From the NCBI GenBank assembly GCA_029287515.1, contig JARFQZ010000216.1:1-32998 (forward strand): a DNA stretch of 32,998 nt, given 5' to 3'. The position numbers and the translations under genes were made by a program. Of the stretch, positions 17,971 to 30,135 are shown one piece after another. Under the pieces are notes generated by a model that did no database searches, was not told where the DNA came from, and was given only the letters and a program-made list of their open reading frames with translations. This DNA comes from Lysobacterales bacterium. GTDB lineage: Bacteria; Pseudomonadota; Gammaproteobacteria; Xanthomonadales; SZUA-36. How positions within the stretch are numbered: position 1 is the stretch's first letter; the number at the start of each line of letters is the position of its first letter.

Positions 17971-19437
17971 TTACCCAGGAATTTCAATGCGAATTTTCAA
18001 TCCACCCAACGAGGATTGGATGGCTTCTATCCGGCCGGAGTGCGCCTCGGCAATATTCCTGCAGATCGACAGGCCCAGGCCAGTTCCGCCGCCGGCACGT
18101 GAGCGGCTTCCATCCACCCGGTAAAAGCGTTCAAACACCCGGGAACGCTGTTTTTCGGTCAATCCGGGGCCGGAATCTTCCACGACCAGTTCAAAACCAC
18201 CGTTCACCGCTCGCTGTTGGACGCGTACCAACCCGCCTTCTTCCACATAGCGAATGGAATTCTCCAGCAGATTCTGAAGTAACTGGCGCAAGCGCTGAGG
18301 ATCGGCGTCCACTTCCTGTTTTTCTGTCATGACCTGCAAATCAATCCCGCGCCCGGCCAGGCGGTCACGGAAAGCTTCCGAGCATTGCTCAACCAACGAT
18401 TGCAAATCAACAGATTCCTGCTGGATATTCAATGCGCCTGCATCCGACAGCGCCAATGTCTGAAGATCGTCTATCAATGAAGAAAGATGATCGATTTCTT
18501 CCTGCAAAGACCGTGTCATTCCTTCATTGACCGTGCGCACGCCGTCCGAAAGTGCCTCGATCTCACCTTTAAGAATGGCGACCGGTGTCCTTAGCTCGTG
18601 CGCGATGTCCGCCATCCATCGCCGCCTGGCAGAACGGTTTTTCTCCAGGGTTGCTGCCAACTGGTTGATGTGGCCGGCCAGTCTTCCCGTCTCATCCAGA
18701 GTGGAAATCGTGGCCCTTGCTCCATAGTCGCCCCGGCTGAGGCTGTTTACGGTTTCATCCAGCTGTCGCACCGGGCGGCTCAGGTGACGCGCCAGTAACA
18801 GCGACAAGGCCACGGCTATGACCAGCGCCACGGCCAGTGCAATCGCGGTGATCACGATCTGGCCCTGCAAGAAACGCCGCGCCTCGGGAGGTAAAAACTT
18901 TCCAGCGGGTGCAAAGCCGATCCAACCGACTACTTCGCCGCCGACTTCTATAGCCTGGAGGCCAAGCCCTTCGCGTGACGACACACTGGCCCCAGCTACC
19001 CGTTGATATTCCTGGTCCAGAAGGAACAGCCTTTCCCTCAGCATGCCGCGGTCTGCTGCCCTCATCCAGCGCGCCGCCTGCGGGTTTTGCGGCGGAGGGG
19101 ACGGCCGGTTATTCCTTCCCGGACCGGGGCGTGCACGGGGTCCTGGTGGTGGAGCAAGTTCCTGGTTCATACGACTGCTGCGCCATATACGGTGCCAGCT
19201 TTCCGTATTGCCTCGCAATGGCTCCCAACTACCTTTCAACGCGTAGACCTCGGCCAGTACCGGAACCCCCGCCTCCAGCACCGCAGTCTCCTGGGTTTGC
19301 AGAAAATCCCTGAAACCGCGATTCAGGCTAACCCGCGTGATCACCGCCACTACGATCAGGGCAACAACCACGGCTATGACCTGGTAGACCAGTATTTTGG
19401 TAAAAAATGACTTCATCAGGATCATCCTGCACTTCAA
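17971..19437 (-). CDS. Membrane sensor histidine kinase (BaeS-like)
   Basis: HAMP region, H-box RRWMADIAHELRTPVAILKGEIEAL, N-box LLQNLLENSIRYVEEGG, G-box GGTGLGLSICRNIAEAH. The true start may be 19425 or 19416. Confidence 0.92.
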   Translation of the reverse strand: MKCRMILMKSFFTKILVYQVIAVVVALIVVAVITRVSLNRGFRDFLQTQETAVLEAGVPVLAEVYALKGSWEPLRGNTESWHRIWRSSRMNQELAPPPGPRARPGPGRNNRPSPPPQNPQAARWMRAADRGMLRERLFLLDQEYQRVAGASVSSREGLGLQAIEVGGEVVGWIGFAPAGKFLPPEARRFLQGQIVITAIALAVALVIAVALSLLLARHLSRPVRQLDETVNSLSRGDYGARATISTLDETGRLAGHINQLAATLEKNRSARRRWMADIAHELRTPVAILKGEIEALSDGVRTVNEGMTRSLQEEIDHLSSLIDDLQTLALSDAGALNIQQESVDLQSLVEQCSEAFRDRLAGRGIDLQVMTEKQEVDADPQRLRQLLQNLLENSIRYVEEGGLVRVQQRAVNGGFELVVEDSGPGLTEKQRSRVFERFYRVDGSRSRAGGGTGLGLSICRNIAEAHSGRIEAIQSSLGGLKIRIEIPG

Positions 19438-19577
19438 CCGGCCGGCCGTTCAAGTCCTTGGGCAAAACTTCTTTTTTGCTTCACATTTGCTTTCATTTTG
19501 ATGCCCAGACTTGGCCCTGAAGACAAACAACACCCAGCGGCCACGTGTCGCGTGTATTGCAACCAAAGGAGAAAGTG

Positions 19578-20009
19578 ATGAAAACCTATCTGAAAAATTT
19601 ATCCGTCGGCTTGATCGCACTGGGCATCATGGCTTCGGGAACCGCTATCGCTCAGAATGGGGAGGGCAGTCGGGACTGGCGTCAGGGACCACCCAGTGTC
19701 GAAGACGTGCTGGCCCGGATGAGTGAAGCCCTGGACCTGTCCGGCCAGCAGTCCATCGACCTGCATGTCATTCTCCAGGAACACGCCGCGGAAAGGACGG
19801 CCCTGCATGAAGAATCCATGGCGCTTCTCGGCCCCGAAATCTGCGCGCAGAAAGCCAGCGCAGAGGAGGACATCCTGGCGATCCTCACACCCGACCAGAC
19901 TGAGCAGTTCCTGGCACTGAAAGAGCAGCGCAGGACAAAAGCCGAGGAGCGCAAGCGGGGCAAAGGCCAAAGAGGGCCGGATTGCTCGCAATACGAGACC
20001 GACAGCTAA
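19578..20009 (+). CDS. Spy/CpxP-like periplasmic protein (LTxxQ family)
   Basis: Signal peptide MKTYLKNLSVGLIALGIMASGTAIAQ; LTPDQTEQFLAL; AAAGGAG RBS upstream of ATG 19578; divergent from the BaeS-like kinase. Confidence 0.75.
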   Translation: MKTYLKNLSVGLIALGIMASGTAIAQNGEGSRDWRQGPPSVEDVLARMSEALDLSGQQSIDLHVILQEHAAERTALHEESMALLGPEICAQKASAEEDILAILTPDQTEQFLALKEQRRTKAEERKRGKGQRGPDCSQYETDS

Positions 20010-20950
20010 CGCCTGGCGATGACGATGGCTCTGACAGGCGCTGGTAATCCCTCGACGGTTTTTGACGGGTCTGAAGGATCCAGCGCCTGTTCCAGAGATT
20101 CAAAAGTCATCCAGGGCGTCGATCTCTGTTCCTCAATGGTGGTGGGGCTAATGTCCACCAATCTCGGCTCACTGAATCCGGCTTCCTTGATCCAGCCAAG
20201 CAGACGGCCGGCACCCGGAATTGCCCAAACGTTTCTCATGCGAGCATAGCGGCCATCGGGAATCAGAAGATTCTCCTCCCCCTTCGGCAGCACCAGGGTC
20301 TCCAAAACCAGGGTGCCGCCGTCTTTTAACAGGGAATATATTCTTTCCAGGTGGCTTGCCGGATCTTTGCGGTGATAAAGGACACCCATTGAAAATACCG
20401 TATCCAGCCCCGCTGGGCCCTCCGGTAATTCTTCAACACCCAACGGCAGAACATAATTAGCGATATCGCCAGAGAAATGCCTGCAGGCGAAATGCTGCAT
20501 GACGAACAATAGCGTGGGATCTATGCCTATAACGAAGTCCGCTCCCGCACCCAGCATCCGCAACCCAAAGTATCCATTGCCCGACCCGATATCGAGCACG
20601 CGGTGCCCGTTAAGGTCTATGTGCGGCGATACACGTGTCCACTTCCAGTCAGACCTCCATTCCGTATCGATCCGGATCCCGGCCAACTGCAACGGGCCCT
20701 TCCGCCAGGGATGCAATCCCATCAGCTGTTCACGCAGAACCTCCTTCCCGCCATGGGGCTTGCCCAGCCTTGGGGCCGGATGGTCGAGTTCCGCGCAGGT
20801 CTCTACCGCGGGCAGCTTTTCCAGAGTCGATTTCCACCGTGGCAGGTCGCCGTGGGAATGATTGCGGAGTTTACTGTGCGCACGGTCGCATACCTCGGCC
20901 AGCCAACTGCTTTGCTGCCAGCGGCGAGTCAGAGAATCATACGGCGTCAC
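20006..20950 (-). CDS. cmoB: tRNA U34 carboxymethyltransferase
   Basis: LMGLHPWRKGPLQLAGIRIDTEWRSDWKWTRV, FSMGVLYHRKDP, DPSDPSKTVEGLPAPVRAIVIARR. GTG start at 20950 (VTPYDSLTRRWQ) overlaps the cmoA stop; the track ORF runs to 21016. Confidence 0.94.
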   Translation of the reverse strand: MTPYDSLTRRWQQSSWLAEVCDRAHSKLRNHSHGDLPRWKSTLEKLPAVETCAELDHPAPRLGKPHGGKEVLREQLMGLHPWRKGPLQLAGIRIDTEWRSDWKWTRVSPHIDLNGHRVLDIGSGNGYFGLRMLGAGADFVIGIDPTLLFVMQHFACRHFSGDIANYVLPLGVEELPEGPAGLDTVFSMGVLYHRKDPASHLERIYSLLKDGGTLVLETLVLPKGEENLLIPDGRYARMRNVWAIPGAGRLLGWIKEAGFSEPRLVDISPTTIEEQRSTPWMTFESLEQALDPSDPSKTVEGLPAPVRAIVIARR

Positions 20951-21689
20951 TGCTGTTCCTGAATGCCACCATGGAAACGAAGTTGAATCCCTGAAACCAC
21001 GGGCTGACGCGCTCAAAACCGACGGATTTCAACCGGTCACGGTGTTGTTCCATGGAATCCGGCTTCATCACGTTTTCCAGGGCATCGCGCTTTTGCGCTA
21101 TTTCCAACTCCGAATAACCCTGGGTCTTCTTGAAGTCGTGATGCCATGTCGTTTGGAGCGCCTGCTCGACCTCATCTTGAAACCGGACTTTTTCCGACAG
21201 GATCAATATGCCGCCAGGCACCAGGCCTGAAGCAATCCGGTTCAGTAATGCGTTGCGCTGATCCGGTTGAAGGAATTGCAGCGTAAAATTGAGCACGACC
21301 ACGGATGCATTCTCAATGGATGTCTGTGTGATGTCCTGCTGCACTGCGCGTATTTCGGGCGCTTTCAGAGCGGCGTCATCCTCAAGTAATTCTTTCAAAC
21401 GGCGGATCATGTCCGCGGAACTGTCGACGGCGACGATTTTTATTCCCGGTCGTCGAACGGCTGCCCTCATCGCAATGGACACGGCCCCCAGGGAGCATCC
21501 CAGGTCATACAGCACCGTGTTTTCCTGGGCATACCTGCGGGCCAGCATACCGGTCATGGGCACAATCAGCCCGTATCCCGGAACCGAACGGTTGATCATG
21601 TCCGGAAAAACACTGACCACCCGGTCGTCGAATACGAAGTCGCCGGGGTCGCTCATTTCACATTGAAACAACGTATCCTTGTGACTCAT
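20937..21689 (-). CDS. cmoA: Carboxy-S-adenosyl-L-methionine synthase
   Basis: MSHKDTLFQCEMSDPGDFVFDDRVVSVFPDMINRSVPGYG, YDLGCSLGAVS, FTLQFLQPDQR, SEKVRFQD, HHDFKKTQGYSELEIAQKR. Alternative start at 21719. Confidence 0.94.
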   Translation of the reverse strand: MSHKDTLFQCEMSDPGDFVFDDRVVSVFPDMINRSVPGYGLIVPMTGMLARRYAQENTVLYDLGCSLGAVSIAMRAAVRRPGIKIVAVDSSADMIRRLKELLEDDAALKAPEIRAVQQDITQTSIENASVVVLNFTLQFLQPDQRNALLNRIASGLVPGGILILSEKVRFQDEVEQALQTTWHHDFKKTQGYSELEIAQKRDALENVMKPDSMEQHRDRLKSVGFERVSPWFQGFNFVSMVAFRNSSDAV

Positions 21690-21859
21690 GTCTCCGGTAT
21701 CCTTGGGATGGGCATTCATGGTGATTTTCGCATGCCGTGACTTTTGGCGCATTCCCAGCCGGCTCCGGTTTGATATGTTCTGGATGGGAGAATATTCCTG
21801 AAACCAAAAAACACAAAAGGATTCCAGGAAGTTCAGTCGCTCGTTGGGAAGGTCCGAAT

Positions 21860-22117
21860 ATGGATTGGATGACACATATTGTTTTCTGGCACTGGTGGAT
21901 TCTTGCCGGAATGCTCCTGATCCTGGAACTGGCCTCTCCGGTGTTCTTTTTCCTGTGGTTGGGCTTTTCCTCAGCAGCGGTCGGTTTTCTGCTTCTGGTT
22001 TTTCCGGATATTCCCGTGGCGGCCCAGTTGGTCCTGTTCGGCCTGATGTCCGTGGTGGCGTTGGTTGCCTGGCGAAAATACCGGCTGGTACACCCCCAGA
22101 GTTCCGACCAGACCTAG
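21860..22117 (+). CDS. NfeD-like membrane protein lacking its C-terminal OB-fold domain (possibly decaying)
   Basis: 85 aa; HIVFWHWWILAGMLLILELASPVFFFLWLGFSSAAVGFLLL...AWRKYRLVHP, then TAG. Only the TM part is present. Confidence 0.7.
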   Translation: MDWMTHIVFWHWWILAGMLLILELASPVFFFLWLGFSSAAVGFLLLVFPDIPVAAQLVLFGLMSVVALVAWRKYRLVHPQSSDQT

Positions 22118-22251
22118 CTGGACCATCCCATTGTCAACGGCGCTGGAATAGGCCGAACCCTGATGATGCACTAATACCTTCTGTCGCAGGCAGTCTGGGA
22201 CTATAATTAACGGTTTGAGTTCTGCTAAGCAGCTCCAGGCAACTACCCACA

Positions 22252-23157
22252 ATGACTTTTCAGGAATTCATCCAGGCCCTCGAGGCCTACTGGTCTGAAC
22301 AAGGCTGCGTTCTCGTTCAGCCACTGGACCTCGAAGTTGGCGCCGGTACCTTTCATCCAGCCACGTTCTTGCGATCCATTGGTCCTGAACCCTGGAACGC
22401 GGCCTACGTCCAACCCAGCCGACGCCCCACCGATGGAAGGTACGGTGAAAACCCGAACCGTCTTCAACACTATTACCAATACCAGGTGGTAATGAAGCCT
22501 TCTCCGGAAGATTTTCAGGAGTTGTACCTGGACTCCCTCAAGGCCATTGGCATTGATCCTGCGGTTCACGACATCCGTTTCGTGGAAGACAACTGGGAAT
22601 CCCCCACCCTCGGGGCCTGGGGCCTTGGCTGGGAAGTCTGGCTCAATGGAATGGAGGTGACGCAGTTCACCTATTTTCAGCAGGCCGGGGGACTGGAATG
22701 CAAGCCCGTCATGGGTGAAATCACTTACGGCGCCGAACGTCTGGCCATGTACCTCCAGGGAGTCGACAGCGTCTATGATCTTGTATGGACAGACGTGGGG
22801 GGCCGGACCGTCACGTATGGCGAGGTTTTTCACCAGAACGAGGTAGAACAGTCGCAATACAATTTCGAACACGCGGACGTTGACGCCCTGTTTGGCTGGT
22901 TTGATCAGTGCGAACGCGAAGCGCAAAAGCTCGTTGAGCTTGGTCTGCCCCTTCCTGCTTACGAGCAGGTACTCAAGGCCTCGCACACGTTCAACCTGCT
23001 GGATGCCAGGCGGGCCATATCCGTTACCGAGCGCCAACGTTTTATCCTGCGCGTTCGTGACCTTGCAAGGCAGGTGGCGGAATCTTATTACGCAAGCCGT
23101 GAAGCCCTTGATTTTCCTGGACTTAATAACCGCGGTGCCAAAGGGGGTGATGCATGA
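22252..23157 (+). CDS. glyQ: Glycyl-tRNA synthetase alpha subunit
   Basis: 301 aa; [69 protein letters not shown]. Confidence 0.98.
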   Translation: MTFQEFIQALEAYWSEQGCVLVQPLDLEVGAGTFHPATFLRSIGPEPWNAAYVQPSRRPTDGRYGENPNRLQHYYQYQVVMKPSPEDFQELYLDSLKAIGIDPAVHDIRFVEDNWESPTLGAWGLGWEVWLNGMEVTQFTYFQQAGGLECKPVMGEITYGAERLAMYLQGVDSVYDLVWTDVGGRTVTYGEVFHQNEVEQSQYNFEHADVDALFGWFDQCEREAQKLVELGLPLPAYEQVLKASHTFNLLDARRAISVTERQRFILRVRDLARQVAESYYASREALDFPGLNNRGAKGGDA

Positions 23158-25232
23158 CTGCAAAGAACAAGGCCGATCTCCTGATCGAACTGGGCTGCGA
23201 GGAACTGCCCCCCAAGGCCCTGGACAAGATCAGGCAATCCTTTTTCGAGAGGGTGCTCGAAGGTCTCGAAAAGAACAGCATCAGCCTGGATCGTCAATCC
23301 AGCCGTTCTTACTCAACACCCCGCCGCCTGGCTTTATTGATTGCCGGCGTTGCTTCCCGGCAACCGGACCTGGACCAGGAGCGGCGCGGCCCGGCTGTCA
23401 AGGCCGCTTTTGACGATGAAGGAAATCCAACCGGTGCAGCCCTGGGTTTCGCCCGTTCCGTGGGCAAGGATGTCTCAGAGCTCGAAACCATCAGTAACGA
23501 CAAAGGCGAATGGCTGTATGCGCGCACTCAACAGGCCGGCAAACCGCTTGGGGATTTGATCTACCCCATTCTTGAACAGGCCGTTAAGCAATTACCGGTA
23601 CCCCGACCGATGCGCTGGGCCAGCCATGATTTCAGTTTTGTACGTCCCGTGCACTGGCTGGTCGTTCTCCATGGTGAGCGGTTGATCGAAGGCTCATTGC
23701 TCGGCCAGCAGGCCGGAAAGCAGACCCGAGGACACCGGGTTCATTCAGCAGGTCCACATACGATTCCCTGCAGCAGTGAATACCTGGAAGTATTGCACGC
23801 AGCATATGTTTTAGCTGACCAGGACATTAGAAAATCACGAATCGAAGAAAGCCTGAAGATGGCTGATCCTTCGGTCCACATCGACAGTCGGCTCCTCGAC
23901 GAAGTCAACAACCTGGTCGAATGGCCGGTAGCCGTTACCTGTTCGTTCGAAAAGGAATTTCTCGACGTACCGCACGCTGCATTGATTGCAAGCATGCAGG
24001 ACCATCAAAAGTTTTTCCCTGTTAAAGACAGCAACAATCCGGAACGGGTCAGTAATCAATTCATCGCCATTTCCAACATCGAAAGCACTGATACCGCCGC
24101 TGTCCGGGAAGGTTATGAAAGGGTGATCAGGCCACGCCTGGCAGATGCCCGTTTCTTTCTGGAGCAAGACAAGAAAAAGCCCCTGGATTCACTGGTTCCA
24201 CTTCTGGACCGCGTAATTTTTCAAAAGGATATAGGGACAGTTGGAGACAAATCACGACGGATGTCTTCTATTTCAGAGAGGTTAGGGGATATTTTATCGC
24301 TTGGCTCCGAGCACGCTTCCAGGGCGGCTCTTCTTTCAAAATGTGATTTGATGACACTGATGGTTGGCGAATTTCCTGAGCTCCAGGGGACGATGGGGCA
24401 GCAATATGCGCTTCTTTCCGGCGAAAGCCCGGAGGTGGCTACAGCCATCGGTGAACATTACAGTCCCCGCTTTTCCGGTGACGTGATTCCCGGGTCGATA
24501 GACGGAAAACTGGTCAGTCTTGCCGATCGTATCGATACCCTTGTCGGCATCTTCGCTGCTGACCTTCGGCCCAGTGGAAACAAGGATCCCTTCGCTCTTC
24601 GCCGATCCGCGCTTGGAATGGTAAGGATTCTGATCGAAGCGGACCTCGAGATTGAACTCGACCGACTGATCGCCATCGCCTGCCACGAACTATCAGGCCA
24701 ACTTGAAATCAAACCCGATCTTTTGAAAGATGTTCGCGATTTTATCGTGGACAGACTGAGAGGATACTACCGGGACCTGGGACATGGTACGGAATTGATC
24801 AATGCCGCACTGGCCTCCTCGTGGGACACCCTGCCGGACCTGGATAAGCGCCTCAGGGCATTGTCTGCTTTCATGGGCCAAAATGAAGCCGCCAGCCTGG
24901 CAGCATCAAACAAGCGAATTGGAAATATTCTCAGGAAAACCGAAGACCGTTTTTCGAAGAAGATAGACGACAATCTTTTTGTTTTCGAAGAAGAACGTGT
25001 TCTTTTCAACGAAATTAATCGGCTAGAAGAAGCCGTGCTTCCGCTGCTTGAAAAGGGTAACTACGTCGACAGCCTGAGGCTTCTTGCCGGCCTTAAAGAA
25101 CCGGTAGACGCCTTTTTCGATGCTGTGATGGTCATGGACGAAGACGTGGCCCTGCGGCTGAACCGATTGTCGCTACTGTCAAACCTCAAGTTACTTTTTG
25201 ACCGGATTGGCGACCTCTCTGTGCTTGCCTGA
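23154..25232 (+). CDS. glyS: Glycyl-tRNA synthetase beta subunit
   Basis: 692 aa; [51 protein letters not shown]-type core ([29 protein letters not shown]). Confidence 0.98.
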   Translation: MTAKNKADLLIELGCEELPPKALDKIRQSFFERVLEGLEKNSISLDRQSSRSYSTPRRLALLIAGVASRQPDLDQERRGPAVKAAFDDEGNPTGAALGFARSVGKDVSELETISNDKGEWLYARTQQAGKPLGDLIYPILEQAVKQLPVPRPMRWASHDFSFVRPVHWLVVLHGERLIEGSLLGQQAGKQTRGHRVHSAGPHTIPCSSEYLEVLHAAYVLADQDIRKSRIEESLKMADPSVHIDSRLLDEVNNLVEWPVAVTCSFEKEFLDVPHAALIASMQDHQKFFPVKDSNNPERVSNQFIAISNIESTDTAAVREGYERVIRPRLADARFFLEQDKKKPLDSLVPLLDRVIFQKDIGTVGDKSRRMSSISERLGDILSLGSEHASRAALLSKCDLMTLMVGEFPELQGTMGQQYALLSGESPEVATAIGEHYSPRFSGDVIPGSIDGKLVSLADRIDTLVGIFAADLRPSGNKDPFALRRSALGMVRILIEADLEIELDRLIAIACHELSGQLEIKPDLLKDVRDFIVDRLRGYYRDLGHGTELINAALASSWDTLPDLDKRLRALSAFMGQNEAASLAASNKRIGNILRKTEDRFSKKIDDNLFVFEEERVLFNEINRLEEAVLPLLEKGNYVDSLRLLAGLKEPVDAFFDAVMVMDEDVALRLNRLSLLSNLKLLFDRIGDLSVLA

Positions 25233-25235
25233 AAC

Positions 25236-27755
<2,520 letters not shown>

Positions 27756-27758
27756 CTA

Positions 27759-28820
27759 TTATAGCATTTCCTGCACCTGACCATGTTTCACGTGGAACAT
27801 TTTATGATCGAGTTCGGGTACCATCTTTCGGGTTCCTGATACCCAAACCTGGCCACCGATTTGCATCGCCCGTTGCAGAACGCTCTCATAGTGTTCGTCG
27901 TCAAATTCAGAAGCGAGGTCGTCGAGAAGAAGAATCGGCACCCTGTTATGCTTAGCGAGGATTTCTGCCTGAGATAGTAAAAGCGCCGCTGCAAGAATTT
28001 TCTGTTCACCCCGGGACAGGACCGCCTTAGCCGCCGCTTCCCGGTAAATCAATGAAATATCCGCGCGGTGCGGTCCGGAACCGGATAACCCGCGGACCAG
28101 GTCGTTTTCCCTGCATTCTTCGAGTGCCACTGCCAGAGAATCCCTGTTCCAGCCTTCCTTGTACTCTATCCGTACCTTTTCCAGGCCCGAACTGAGTTCC
28201 TCAAGAAGATATTTAACTTTGCTGGCGATTTCACTTGAATGTAAGCGCCGCAGACGTCCGAGTTTTATTCCGACCTCCGAAAAAACAACATCCATGCTAT
28301 CAAGAAGTTCTGACTGTCTGAACCTTAAAGCAGCGTTTCTTTGCTTCAATATTTTTGAAAAATCCCGCCAAACCTTTAAAAAATCCTGTTCCACGTGAAA
28401 CACTCCCCAATCGAGAAACTTTCTCCTGATTTCCGGTGCGCCACTGACCAATAGATGGCTGTTTGGCTCCATGAGAACCAGGGGCAATACACGAGTTAAC
28501 TGACTCAGTTGGGAAAGATCCTGGCCGTTCTTTCGCGCTCTCCAGTGCCTTTTCGAGCGTTGAAGGCCCAATTTGTACGTTCTGTTGTCTTTGCCGTATA
28601 GATCTGCGAAAACATTGAAGGTTTCGCCGCTTTTACCAATCAACTCGGCGGCATGCTTCGTTCTGAAAGATCTGCCGCGAGACAGGACCACGATTGACTC
28701 GAGGACGCTGGTTTTACCGGCTCCGTTAGGGCCATACAACAGATTGAGCCCCGGATGAGGCTCAATTTCAACGCTCTGCAGGTTTCTGAGATTGTTTATC
28801 TGGAGCTTGGTTATTCTCAA
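27759..28820 (-). CDS. recF: DNA replication and repair protein RecF
   Basis: 353 aa; LYGPNGAGKTSVLESIVVLSRGRSFRT, FLDWGVFHVEQDFLKVWRDFSKILKQRNAALR, LLLDDLASEFDDEHY. Confidence 0.97.
   Translation of the reverse strand: MRITKLQINNLRNLQSVEIEPHPGLNLLYGPNGAGKTSVLESIVVLSRGRSFRTKHAAELIGKSGETFNVFADLYGKDNRTYKLGLQRSKRHWRARKNGQDLSQLSQLTRVLPLVLMEPNSHLLVSGAPEIRRKFLDWGVFHVEQDFLKVWRDFSKILKQRNAALRFRQSELLDSMDVVFSEVGIKLGRLRRLHSSEIASKVKYLLEELSSGLEKVRIEYKEGWNRDSLAVALEECRENDLVRGLSGSGPHRADISLIYREAAAKAVLSRGEQKILAAALLLSQAEILAKHNRVPILLLDDLASEFDDEHYESVLQRAMQIGGQVWVSGTRKMVPELDHKMFHVKHGQVQEML
27784..27799 (-). promoter_or_regulatory. parS: Putative parS (ParB-binding) site 1
   Basis: + strand TGTTTCACGTGGAACA = minus-strand TGTTCCACGTGAAACA; matches the TGTTNCACGTGAAACA consensus. 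Lies at the 3' end of recF (MFHVKH codons). Confidence 0.85.
28387..28402 (+). promoter_or_regulatory. parS: Putative parS (ParB-binding) site 2
   Basis: TGTTCCACGTGAAACA on the + strand; same 16-mer as site 1 in the opposite orientation. Lies within recF (GVFHVEQ codons). Confidence 0.88.
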
Positions 28821-28839
28821 TAAACAAACACTTACATGG

Positions 28840-29940
28840 TCAGAGTTTCAATGGCATCACGACATGCTTGTCCCTGCCACCAGCCTCGCTGGATATGAGA
28901 CAGCTGCTGTTTGCGTCTTTCAGAGCCAGCACAACAGAGTTTCCTTCAATCGCGCTCAAAGCATCGAGAAGGTAAGTGACGTTGAAACCAATGGCAATAT
29001 GCTCAAAATTAAGCTCTGCTTCCAGTTCTTCGATGGCTTCTTCATGTTGCGGGTTGTGGGCCACGATTTTCACCGAATCCGTCGAAGCTTCCAGTCTCAC
29101 ACCTTTATATTTTTCGTGTGAAAGAATGGATGCCCTCTGCAAGGCCAACATGAAACTCTGGCGATCCAGCTTTATGTGTTTATCCGTGCCCTTTGGGATT
29201 ACCGCCAGGTAATCCGGAAACCGGCCATCGATCAGTTTGGATGTGAAAATCATGTTTTCCTTGACAAGCCGTATATGGTTCTTACCCAGGGCCAGTTCGA
29301 CCACATCATCACTTTCTGACAGCATCCTGGAAAGCTCAAGCACCCCCTTCCTGGGCACAATCATCTGCCGGTCCTGAGCAATGCCCAGGTCACTCTCGAG
29401 GTCGCAAACCGCCAAGCGGTGTCCATCGGTAGCAACGGTCGTCAATGACCCGTTTTGAAACTCGAACAACAACCCGTTGAGATAATACCTGACGTCCTGA
29501 TTAGCCATGGAAAAGGATGTTTTATCGAGAAGTTTTTTCAATTCAACTTCTTGAATTTTAAGTGATTCTAGAGTTTCAACCTGGTCTGTGGCAGGAAACT
29601 CGGTCGCAGGGAGCGTCGAGAGCGTGTATCGCCCTCTTCCGGAAGAGATTAAAAGTTTGTCGCCTTCCAGAGAAGCGGTGATGTTTACGCCTTCAGGGAG
29701 TTTCCTGACAATATCCACAAGCTTTCTTGCAGGTACCGTGACCTCACCCTCCTGAGGAATGTCCGCTTCCACTACGGCGATCAATTCCACTTCCATGTCC
29801 GTACCTGTAACCGATAGGCGGCCCCCTTGTGCTGAGATAAGAAAGTTGGCCAATACGGGTAATGTCTGCCTGCGCTCAACAACACCCACGACCTGGCTGA
29901 TGGGTTGAAGCAGGGCTTCCTGTTGAATACTGAATTTCAT
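28840..29940 (-). CDS. dnaN: DNA polymerase III sliding clamp (beta subunit)
   Basis: 366 aa; MKFSIQQEALLQPISQVVGVVERRQTLPVLANFLI, C-terminal VVLALKDANSSCLISSEAGGRDKHVVMPLKL. Confidence 0.98.
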   Translation of the reverse strand: MKFSIQQEALLQPISQVVGVVERRQTLPVLANFLISAQGGRLSVTGTDMEVELIAVVEADIPQEGEVTVPARKLVDIVRKLPEGVNITASLEGDKLLISSGRGRYTLSTLPATEFPATDQVETLESLKIQEVELKKLLDKTSFSMANQDVRYYLNGLLFEFQNGSLTTVATDGHRLAVCDLESDLGIAQDRQMIVPRKGVLELSRMLSESDDVVELALGKNHIRLVKENMIFTSKLIDGRFPDYLAVIPKGTDKHIKLDRQSFMLALQRASILSHEKYKGVRLEASTDSVKIVAHNPQHEEAIEELEAELNFEHIAIGFNVTYLLDALSAIEGNSVVLALKDANSSCLISSEAGGRDKHVVMPLKL

Positions 29941-30100
29941 AAGCGCCTTCCTGTAGAGTAATTATTTATATATTTATATTTAAAAATTGTAGTAGTAATA
30001 AGCCTGGTGGATATGTAAATAAACAACTTTTGTCTTTAAAATTCAGTGAATTGCTTCCCGGAAACAAGAGCATATCAAGACTGTTTACCTGTTTACAGCC

Positions 30101-30109
30101 TGTGGATAA
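30101..30109 (-). promoter_or_regulatory. DnaA box (perfect 9-mer)
   Basis: TGTGGATAA, reverse complement of TTATCCACA. Confidence 0.85.
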
Positions 30110-30135
30110 AAATGGGTACATATTTGATCCACCAC

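Noticed and set aside
22202-22207. TATAAT upstream of glyQ as a defined promoter
   Set aside because: The -10 is perfect but the hexamer 17 bp upstream (TTCTGT) is a poor -35; not enough to annotate confidently.
22243-23163. 306-aa minus-strand ORF covering glyQ end to end
   Set aside because: Exactly antisense to the unmistakable glyQ; sequence shows no recognisable family features. Treated as a codon-bias shadow ORF.
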